From contig JADKHW010000001.1 in NCBI GenBank assembly GCA_016721565.1, positions 248,001 to 312,000 of the forward strand: a DNA stretch of 64,000 bases. Direction: 5' to 3'. The notes beneath the pieces are model-generated. The model made no database searches. It was not told the DNA's origin and saw only the letters and a list, made by a program, of their open reading frames with translations. Of the stretch, positions 18,367 to 25,227 are shown in pieces; position 1 is the first letter of the stretch, and every line of letters starts with the position of its first letter. Both the position numbers and the translations under genes were made by a program. The DNA is from a bacterium (GTDB lineage Bacteria; Electryoneota; RPQS01).

Positions 18367-18434
18367 AACAGTAGCTTGCGATTGCTCTTGCTTCCCGAAG
18401 TCAGATTTCGTAGTTTACTAGACTGATAATTGAA

Positions 18435-19517
18435 TTGAGTACTGTTTTGACACAAGATCAAGTCTTAGATTCCCTAAAGAAAATCAAATTTCCCGGCCTA
18501 ACCCGCGACATCGTGTCCTTTGGTCTGATCAAGGAAATTCGAATAGATGGCGACAACGTGCACGTTCATGTGACCGTTGCCGCACGTGATTCTGAAGTTC
18601 CCGGTAAGATTGAAGAAGAAGTTGCTGCAGCGATACATGAGCTTCCAGGCGTGAAGGAAGTTCAAGTGCACATGACGTGGACTCAGCCGGCATCTGCACC
18701 TCAACAGCCTCATTCGCGCCCCGCCCCCGATTCGCCGGTACTTGAGCACGTCCGTGTGAAGATTGCTGTCGCTTCGGGCAAAGGTGGTGTAGGGAAGAGC
18801 ACCGTTGCCGCAGGACTGGCCTTAATGCTACAAGACCTCGGTTATACTGTTGGCCTGGCCGATTTTGATATTTACGGTCCATCAGTCCCCACGCTTTTCG
18901 GCATCAACGAACGCCCACGCGTAATTGACAACATGATCTTGCCGCTTGATCGAAGCGGTCTAAAACTTATGTCAATGGGCTTCTTGGTCGAGCCAGAGAC
19001 ACCAATGATCTGGCGTGGCCCAATGGTACATCAGGCCGCCGATCAATTCTTGCGGGATGTTGCATGGGGTGAACTCGACGTGCTCATAGTTGACTTGCCG
19101 CCGGGAACAGGAGACGCTCAAATGACATTAAGTCAGCGTATTCAGCTTGACGGCGCTGTCATTGTGTCGACACCGCAAGACCTTGCTCTGATAGATGCTC
19201 GCAAAGGCGTGGCAATGTTCCAGAAGCTTAATGTTCGAATCCTCGGTATCGTCGAAAATATGGCGAGCTTCAAGTGTCCGCATTGTGGTGAAGAGACGCA
19301 CATTTTCGGCTACGGTGGCGCAGCGGAAGAAGCCGTGCGCTTAGGTTGCCCTTTGCTTGCGCGCTTGCCACTCGTACCTCAGTTAGTTGCCGCGGCGGAC
19401 GCCGGAGATCCCATGCTGGCTATTGAAACAAATCCAGAGTTGAATGCCGCATTTCGCGGAATGGCCGAATCCGTGGCCGAACAGGTTGGCCTAACGCGCG
19501 TGGCGGCAAAGGGGTAA
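18435..19517 (+). CDS. mrp: Mrp/ApbC-type iron-sulfur cluster carrier ATPase
   Basis: A 360-residue protein with an N-terminal DUF59/MIP18 domain (1-85), a short Pro-rich linker, and a ParA/MinD-like ATPase with the deviant P-loop SGKGGVGKS (114-122), DFDIYGPS, and DLPPGTGDAQ. The CPHC pair (about residue 276) is the cluster-binding site of this family. Members bind and transfer 4Fe-4S clusters to apo-proteins. The start is TTG at 18435. The next gene is a small DUF59 protein separated by one base, so the two probably work in the same iron-sulfur assembly route. Confidence 0.92.
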   Translation: MSTVLTQDQVLDSLKKIKFPGLTRDIVSFGLIKEIRIDGDNVHVHVTVAARDSEVPGKIEEEVAAAIHELPGVKEVQVHMTWTQPASAPQQPHSRPAPDSPVLEHVRVKIAVASGKGGVGKSTVAAGLALMLQDLGYTVGLADFDIYGPSVPTLFGINERPRVIDNMILPLDRSGLKLMSMGFLVEPETPMIWRGPMVHQAADQFLRDVAWGELDVLIVDLPPGTGDAQMTLSQRIQLDGAVIVSTPQDLALIDARKGVAMFQKLNVRILGIVENMASFKCPHCGEETHIFGYGGAAEEAVRLGCPLLARLPLVPQLVAAADAGDPMLAIETNPELNAAFRGMAESVAEQVGLTRVAAKG

Positions 19518-19518
19518 C

Positions 19519-19818
19519 ATGCCGACAGAAGAACAAGTTTTCGACGCACTTGCTACTGTTTATGACCCAGAGCTGCATTTGCCCATAACCGATTTAGGTT
19601 TGGTCTATGCAATTATCATTGACAGCGGAAAAGTGGACACAAAGATTACTTTGACATCAATGGGTTGCCCGCTTGCAGGAACAATAATTGATCTGGCTCG
19701 CGATGCAATTTTTCGCGTTGACGGCGTAAATGAAGTCAACGTAGAAATCGTGTGGGATCCGCCGTGGTCGGCTGATATGATGAGTGACGAAGCTCGCATG
19801 CGGCTCGGTATGTGGTAG
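19519..19818 (+). CDS. DUF59/MIP18 family iron-sulfur assembly factor (SufT/PaaD-like)
   Basis: A 99-residue single-domain DUF59 protein. Conserved features are YDPELHLPITDLGLVY at residues 16-31 and the reactive Cys in TSMGCPLAGTI. The end with DPPWSADMMSDEAR matches the SufT/PaaD group. Such proteins help mature Fe-S proteins. It directly follows Mrp, which has a fused DUF59 domain of its own, so both a fused and a free form are made from one operon. Confidence 0.88.
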   Translation: MPTEEQVFDALATVYDPELHLPITDLGLVYAIIIDSGKVDTKITLTSMGCPLAGTIIDLARDAIFRVDGVNEVNVEIVWDPPWSADMMSDEARMRLGMW

Positions 19819-19845
19819 CGTTCCACATATAACACCTGTAGTATT

Positions 19846-19881
19846 CTCCTTTAACACGGCACAGTGAGGCCAAGAAGGGTT
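19846..19881 (+). promoter_or_regulatory. PyrR-binding RNA element (pyr attenuator anti-antiterminator)
   Basis: The segment follows the B. subtilis pyr binding loop closely: CCTTTAACAC, then GGC, then CAGTGAGGCC, then AAGAAGGGT. The paired CCTT and AAGG outer stem, the inner GGC/GCC stem and the loop with NGNGAGG are all present. It is followed by a terminator hairpin (19892-19917) and by pyrR itself. Known mechanism in the family: PyrR with UMP binds this loop and favours the terminator. Confidence 0.78.
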
Positions 19882-19891
19882 CAAGATTAAG

Positions 19892-19917
19892 AATCCATCG
19901 GCCCGCAACGATGGATT
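19892..19917 (+). terminator. attenuator terminator upstream of pyrR
   Basis: AATCCATCG (19892-19900) pairs with CGATGGATT (19909-19917) around an 8-base loop, followed by TTCGTTTCTCTT. It lies 26 bases before pyrR and 10 bases after the PyrR-binding loop, which fits pyr operon attenuation. Confidence 0.7.
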
Positions 19918-19942
19918 TTCGTTTCTCTTCCAATTTCAACTA

Positions 19943-20491
19943 ATGAACACAAAAGTAAAAGCAAAGCTGGTGGATGCGGCAGGTTTCTCGCGCACCATCA
20001 CGCGCATCGCGCACGAGATTATTGAGCGCAATCGCGGCACAGAGCGACTTGGATTGGTCGGCATGCAGACACGTGGTGTGTATATCGCCAAACGCGTAGC
20101 CGCAAAAATCCGCGAGATCGAGAATATTGATGTGCCGGTTGGCGTTTTAGATGCGACCTTATATCGGGACGATTATCGGACGTCATTGCGTCAGCCTTCG
20201 GTTCAACAAACCGAGATACCGTTCGACCTTTATGACATGAACGTAGTCATGGTGGACGACGTTCTGTACACGGGCCGAACAGTGCGCGCGGCTTTGGAAG
20301 CGATCATGGATAATGGTCGCCCGAAGCGTGTACAGCTTGCTGTCATGGTCGATCGCGGTCACCGCGAATTACCCATTAAGCCCGACTTCATCGGAAAGAA
20401 TGTTCCGACAAGTATGAATGAAGAGGTGCAGGTCCACATGATGGAAGTGGATCAGGAAGACGCCATTTACTTGGTGGAGGTGGAAAAGTGA
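19943..20491 (+). CDS. pyrR: PyrR: pyr operon RNA-binding regulator / uracil phosphoribosyltransferase
   Basis: A 182-residue type I phosphoribosyltransferase fold with the PRPP motif VVMVDDVLYTGRT at residues 101-113, the GMQTRGVYIAKR loop and LYRDDYRT. These are the PyrR signatures. In its known relatives it binds leader RNA when UMP is high. The leader directly upstream carries a matching binding loop and terminator, so the gene is likely autoregulated together with pyrB and pyrC. Its stop overlaps the GTG start of pyrB by four bases. Confidence 0.95.
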   Translation: MNTKVKAKLVDAAGFSRTITRIAHEIIERNRGTERLGLVGMQTRGVYIAKRVAAKIREIENIDVPVGVLDATLYRDDYRTSLRQPSVQQTEIPFDLYDMNVVMVDDVLYTGRTVRAALEAIMDNGRPKRVQLAVMVDRGHRELPIKPDFIGKNVPTSMNEEVQVHMMEVDQEDAIYLVEVEK

Positions 20492-21426
20492 GTTTGCTAT
20501 CTCAAAAGCACATGCTTGGCTTAGCCGATTACAGCGGCGATGAAATCCAGACAATTTTAGATACGTCTTTACAGATGCGGGATATTCTCAATCGTCCAGT
20601 GAAGAAAGTCCCCACGCTTCGTGGTGTAACGGTCGTCAATCTGTTTCTCGAAAACTCGACGCGCACGCGCACAAGTTTCGAACTTGCAGAGAAGCGGCTT
20701 TCAGCTGATACGTTGAATTTTTCCGCTTCAGGCAGCGCGCTCTCTAAAGGCGAGACGATGCTCGACACGGCATTGAACATCGAGGCCATGAAGGTTGACG
20801 TTGTGGTCATGCGCCATAAGTCTCCCGGCAGCCCTCAGTTTCTTGCACGTCACTTGGAATCCATTATTATCAATGCCGGTGATGGCCGCCACGAGCATCC
20901 AACACAAGCGCTCCTCGATATGATGACATTGCGCGATAAATACGGCTCACTTAAAGGACTGCGAGTTGCCTTAGTTGGTGACATCCTACATTCGCGTGTA
21001 GCCATGTCCAATATCATCGGCCTAAAGAAGATGGGCGCCGAGGTTATTATCTGTGGCCCTGCAACGCTTATCCCGCGCGGTCTTGAAAAAATGGGTGTTG
21101 AGATCACACACTCACTTGACGATGCAATTCAGCGCGCAGATGCACTGAACATTTTGCGTATTCAACTTGAACGCCAAACGGCAGGTCTGTTCCCGTCGCT
21201 GCGCGAATATCACAAATACTTCGGCGTCACACGTGTGCGCCTTGAGAAAGCCAGTTCGCCGCTGACAATTTTGCACCCTGGTCCAATGAATCGCGGTGTA
21301 GAGATCACATCCGATGTGGCCGACAGCGAGCATTCGGTCATCCTACAACAGGTTACGAATGGCGTCGCTGTCCGTATGGCAGTGTTGTATCTCTTAGCCG
21401 GTGGGCGGGCCGAACCGAGCGCATAA
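20488..21426 (+). CDS. pyrB: aspartate carbamoyltransferase catalytic subunit
   Basis: A 312-residue enzyme joining aspartate and carbamoyl phosphate, the committed step of pyrimidine synthesis. The carbamoyl phosphate motif STRTRTS is at residues 57-63, the 80s-loop SALSKGE at 83-89, HPTQALLDMMT binds substrate in the middle, and HPGPMNRGVEI is in the C-terminal aspartate domain. GTG start. No pyrI regulatory chain is present, so regulation is probably through the PyrR attenuator rather than allostery. Confidence 0.96.
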   Translation: MSLLSQKHMLGLADYSGDEIQTILDTSLQMRDILNRPVKKVPTLRGVTVVNLFLENSTRTRTSFELAEKRLSADTLNFSASGSALSKGETMLDTALNIEAMKVDVVVMRHKSPGSPQFLARHLESIIINAGDGRHEHPTQALLDMMTLRDKYGSLKGLRVALVGDILHSRVAMSNIIGLKKMGAEVIICGPATLIPRGLEKMGVEITHSLDDAIQRADALNILRIQLERQTAGLFPSLREYHKYFGVTRVRLEKASSPLTILHPGPMNRGVEITSDVADSEHSVILQQVTNGVAVRMAVLYLLAGGRAEPSA

Positions 21427-21473
21427 TGCAACGTATGTAAAGTGCTAATCGTAAACAGACAATCAAGTAAATC

Positions 21474-22785
21474 ATGACCAGCAAATATTCCCGTTTTGAC
21501 AAACCCGCAAGAGCGGAAAACCTGTACCTGCAAGGTGCGCGCGTCGTCGATCCGCGTACAGGAATTGATCAGGTTCTGAATTTGCATATTGTAGACGGTG
21601 TGTTGAAGTCAACTGCACACGAAACTCCGCAAAGCGCGGATGTCATTGACTTGCGCGGCCACTGGATCACCCCTGGTTGGTTCGACTTACACGTCCACCT
21701 GCGTGAGCCTGGCAAAGAAGTCGCTGAAACGATCGCGAGCGGCTGTATGGCCGCGATGAACGGAGGCTTCACAGGCATTGCATGTATGCCTAATACTCAA
21801 CCCGCGCTCGACGACGCGGCCAGTGTAAATTGGGTTCGCGCACAAGGTAAAGGCTTCCCGGTAGACGTTAACGTGATTGCCGCTGTGACGCGTGGACGCG
21901 AAGGCAAAGAGCTTGTGGAAATGAGCGAAATTGTGGAAGCCGGCGTTCGTGCATTCAGCGATGACGGTGGCCCGGTAAAGAGCAGTGCCGTGCTCTTGCA
22001 CGCGGTTGAATATGCTAATATGCTTGGTGCCCGTATTTTCGAACACGCAGAGGACAAGTACCTTGCCGAAGGCGGTTCCATGAATGAGGGGGAATGGTCC
22101 ACTCGGCTGGGAATCAGCGGCATGCCGACTATCGCTGAAGCGATTGATGTTGCCCGCTGTGTTTTGATTGCCGAGTATTCTGGTGGAGCTATCCATATTT
22201 GCCATGTCTCGGCAAAAGAGTCTGTAGAGTTGATCCGTCAAGCTAAGAAGAAAGGTCTGCGCATCACCGGCGAAGTGTGCCCGCATCACCTTCTTGTTGA
22301 CTGATGAATCTTGTAATACGTTTGACACGAACTTCAAAATGAACCCGCCTCTTCGTGGGGAAGAGGATCGCAAAGCTTGTTGGGAAGCGTTTCTCGATGG
22401 CACCCTTGAAGTCTATTGCACGGACCATGCGCCGCACTCCTGGGAAGACAAAACTCAGGAGTTTGATATTGCGCCATTCGGTATCGTTGGCCTCGAAACA
22501 TCATTGGCTTTAGCACTGACGCACTTCCTGCTCAAGGGAATGAGTCTGTCAACACTAATTGACCGAGCGGTGTACGCTCCGCGCGAAATTCTCTCGCAAC
22601 CGATTCCCTCAATTACTGTGGGACAGCCCGCGAATTTGACGATTATTGATCCCAATCATCATTGGAAGGTCAATCCCGACGAATTTAAGTCACTGTCCCG
22701 TAATACGCCGTTCAGCAATTGGGAGCTGGTAGGTCGCTCTCGCGGAGTTATCCACAGGGGCGTAGCCCTAATCCAAACATTTTAA
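21474..22785 (+). CDS. pyrC: dihydroorotase, class I (frameshifted)
   Basis: The first part (21474-22304) holds the amidohydrolase metal site HVHLREPG (His73, His75), MPNT, and EVCPHHLLV. The second part (to 22785) holds DTNFKMNPPLR and the catalytic DHAPH. Together they make about 437 residues, the normal length of the class I enzyme that closes carbamoyl aspartate to dihydroorotate. The frame shifts by +1 at about 22296-22300: the family reads HHLLLTDES, and one base in CTTGTTGACTG is extra. As pyrC is needed for pyrimidine synthesis and every other part is intact, a sequence error is likely. It is the third gene of the pyrR-pyrB-pyrC operon. Confidence 0.88.
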
Positions 22786-22868
22786 CAAATCCGGAACATT
22801 TCTGTTTTCTGAGTCGTTATAAGCCCAGTAAAGGGTGAGTGTTCTTGAAAACTTGTGCAGGAGTCGGT

Positions 22869-23822
22869 ATGAACCGTTGTTGGCAATTTTGTTTGATGCT
22901 TGGTACCATGGCGTTCGCGTTTGCCGGCTGCAGCTCGTCTGTAGCCGAGGGCACAGTTGTAACTGTGCTGTATTCGTCGGAAACGCGGGGTAAGATTGAG
23001 GGCTGCGGGTGTAAGCACAATGGCGGAGGAATCACCAAGCGTGCGGCCAAAATCAAGGAAGCGCGTACAGGAGATGATCGCGTACTCTATTGCGACGCTG
23101 GCAACTTTTTGAGCGGCACGCCTGAGATAGATAATTCCAACGGTGCCATTGCTGTGGCCGCCCATAACTACATGGGCACCAATGTAGTCAATGTGTCTGA
23201 GCGTGAATTGGCCTTGGGGATGGATGCATACGAAGGTGCCAAGAAAGCCGCCAACTTCAAATTTGTCTCGGCCAATGTCCGTGCAAACGGAAGTTTAGTT
23301 GGTGACGAATATACGATAGAGAGCGTCAAAGGCGCCCGAGTAGCCTACGTTGGATTGTGCGGTTCCAAGGAGACGATGCGTATAGACTCATCAAAACTGC
23401 CGTCTGGAGTGACCGTTGATGATCCGATGTCGATTGCACGCAGAATACTGCCTGATCTGAAAGATAAGGCTGATATGATCCTTGTGCTGTCAACGTGTGG
23501 CGACCAAGTTGATAGCGTAATGGCAAAGGAGTTTCCCTTTATCACTGCGATCATTGGTGGCCGCAGCTTCCGCGCCAACGAAGACGCGCCGTGGCTAATA
23601 GGCGACACGCGCGTTGTCCGTGCACAACGCGATGGCCGCACAATTGGTCGGTTGGATTTTGTCTTTGGGAAAGATGCCAAAATTGCAAAAGTCGAAGCCA
23701 AGCGCATCAACATGGAAACGACTGATCCAAGTGATGACGGCATGCTTGCCCTGATTCGAGAGAAGATTCCCGGTTTTGTGGATAACCCGCAAGACGGAGT
23801 GCGCATTAAGCCTCAAGGCTAA
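22869..23822 (+). CDS. lipoprotein of the UshA-like metallophosphatase family
   Basis: A 317-residue lipoprotein. The start is ATG at 22869, placed by AGGAG nine bases upstream. Its signal is followed by a lipobox (AFAGC, Cys21). The mature part resembles the metallophosphatase half of 5'-nucleotidases, but the usual metal-binding D-x-H and GNHE motifs are altered: the first strand reads LYSSETRGKIEGCGC and the second region VNVSERELALG. The SSETRGxxEGCGC pattern with two cysteines marks a separate lipoprotein subfamily seen in several candidate phyla. Substrate and even phosphatase activity are uncertain. It is a single-gene unit with a terminator at 23855-23886. Confidence 0.65.
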   Translation: MNRCWQFCLMLGTMAFAFAGCSSSVAEGTVVTVLYSSETRGKIEGCGCKHNGGGITKRAAKIKEARTGDDRVLYCDAGNFLSGTPEIDNSNGAIAVAAHNYMGTNVVNVSERELALGMDAYEGAKKAANFKFVSANVRANGSLVGDEYTIESVKGARVAYVGLCGSKETMRIDSSKLPSGVTVDDPMSIARRILPDLKDKADMILVLSTCGDQVDSVMAKEFPFITAIIGGRSFRANEDAPWLIGDTRVVRAQRDGRTIGRLDFVFGKDAKIAKVEAKRINMETTDPSDDGMLALIREKIPGFVDNPQDGVRIKPQG

Positions 23823-23854
23823 GCGAACAGTTTTAAGAACGAATATGGCAAGTG

Positions 23855-23886
23855 AAAAGCGGCGGTTCATATGAACCGCCGCTTTT
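23855..23886. terminator. bidirectional terminator
   Basis: A perfect 16-base inverted repeat, AAAAGCGGCGGTTCAT at 23855-23870 against 23871-23886, with the loop formed by the central TTCATATGAA. It serves the convergent genes on both sides, with T-rich ends on each strand. Confidence 0.8.
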
Positions 23887-23907
23887 TATTTATTCTCTCA
23901 TATGGAT

Positions 23908-24123
23908 CTATGTCCGGCCGACTGCCTGCATCACCTGATCCCACTCGCCAACACTCAGCTCCCGCGAATGCTCGATCATTAGATCAGGAATGCCCTCAAC
24001 AATTGAGTAGGACCGCCGCATCACTTTGTCTGTGGACACTAGTGTGTCGTTGTACTCAACCAAAGTTGACTTGGAAAGCGGACATACAAGAATTTGCAGG
24101 AGTTGGGTATCAATCTTTGGCAT
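23908..24123 (-). CDS. Trm112-like small protein (UPF0434/YcaR family)
   Basis: A 71-residue protein with the Trm112p-like pattern: DTQLLQILVCPLSKSTL, then a short beta part and YSIVEGIPDLMIEHSREL at the C-terminal end. Only one cysteine of the usual CPxC pair remains (CPLS), as in many YcaR proteins. In other organisms such proteins activate methyltransferases or chaperone LPS enzymes; the role here is not known. It starts 5 bases after the aldolase gene and so belongs to the same transcript. Confidence 0.85.
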   Translation of the reverse strand: MPKIDTQLLQILVCPLSKSTLVEYNDTLVSTDKVMRRSYSIVEGIPDLMIEHSRELSVGEWDQVMQAVGRT

Positions 24124-24128
24124 TAAAA

Positions 24129-25178
24129 TTACGCGATGGTTACGTTCTTGTCAAGGTACACGTCCTGAATCGCATTGAGCAATTCGACGCCATCCTTGTA
24201 AGGCTTTTGAAATGCTTTGCGGCCGCTAATCAAGCCCATGCCGCCGGCACGCTTATTGATAACAGCGGTCTTCACTGCATCGGCGAGATCGTTTTTACCC
24301 GCAGCGCCGCCCGAGTTAATTAATCCGCAACGGCCCATGTAGCAATTGACGACCTGCCAGCGAGCATAGTCAATCGGATGATCCTTGACCAGGGTTCCGT
24401 ATACCTTCTTATCGGTCTTGCCAAAGTTCACGGCATTGTAGCCACCGTTGTTCTCGGCCATTTTTTGTTTAATAATATCAGCTTGCAGCGTCACTCCAAG
24501 ATGGTTAGCCTGCCCGGTCAAGTCGGCAGACAAGTGATAATCTACATCCTTCTTGAAAGCGTTGTTTCGCAGGTAGCACCACAGGACTGTGAACATTCCC
24601 AATCGGTGTGCTTCTTCAAACATGATGCGCACGTCCTGAATTTGGTGTGTGCTTTCTTCCGACCCAAAGTAGATCGTCGCACCTACGCCAGCCGCACCCA
24701 TGTAATATGCCTGCTCGACGCTCCCGAACTCCATCTGATCAAACTTATTTGGATAGGACAAGAACTCGTTATGGTTGAGTTTCACAATGAACGGAATCTT
24801 GTGAGCATACTTGCGGCTCATCGAGCCAAGGACACCGAGCGTCGAAGCCACGCCATTACATCCGCCATCAATTGCAAGCTTGACAATATACTCAGGGTCA
24901 AAGAACAATGGATTCGGCGCAAATGAAGCCGCTGCGCTATGCTCGATGCCCTGATCAACCGGGAACAGTGAAACATATCCACTACCCGCCAAACGTCCGG
25001 TGTTAAACATTCTTTGCAAGTTATTGATCACCGTCATCGGGCGATCCGTCTGCGTCCACACGCGATCCAAAAAATCCGGGCCGGGCAAATGCAGTGAATC
25101 TCTGGGAACTCCGTCAACTTGGTACGTCAAAAGGGAGTGGGCTTCATTACCCAACAGCTCCTCAATCCTTGTGGCCAT
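24129..25178 (-). CDS. fbaB: class I fructose-bisphosphate aldolase (DhnA/FbaB type)
   Basis: A 349-residue TIM-barrel aldolase cleaving fructose 1,6-bisphosphate through a lysine Schiff base. Family features are FPVDQGIEHSAAASF near residues 72-86, IVKLNHNEFLSY, and AAGVGATIYFGSEES. Near the C-terminus INSGGAAGKNDLADAV and RAGGMGLISGRKAFQKP bind the phosphates. It is the archaeal-type, metal-independent class and works in glycolysis or gluconeogenesis. A Trm112-like gene follows in the same operon. Confidence 0.93.
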   Translation of the reverse strand: MATRIEELLGNEAHSLLTYQVDGVPRDSLHLPGPDFLDRVWTQTDRPMTVINNLQRMFNTGRLAGSGYVSLFPVDQGIEHSAAASFAPNPLFFDPEYIVKLAIDGGCNGVASTLGVLGSMSRKYAHKIPFIVKLNHNEFLSYPNKFDQMEFGSVEQAYYMGAAGVGATIYFGSEESTHQIQDVRIMFEEAHRLGMFTVLWCYLRNNAFKKDVDYHLSADLTGQANHLGVTLQADIIKQKMAENNGGYNAVNFGKTDKKVYGTLVKDHPIDYARWQVVNCYMGRCGLINSGGAAGKNDLADAVKTAVINKRAGGMGLISGRKAFQKPYKDGVELLNAIQDVYLDKNVTIA

Positions 25179-25227
25179 ATTATGCCTCTCTACTATATGA
25201 TTGTAGTTGAATTCGAATTAATCTGAC

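Noticed and set aside
21687..22403. 238-residue open frame on the minus strand inside pyrC
   Set aside because: It is antisense to a clear dihydroorotase and has no recognisable domain.
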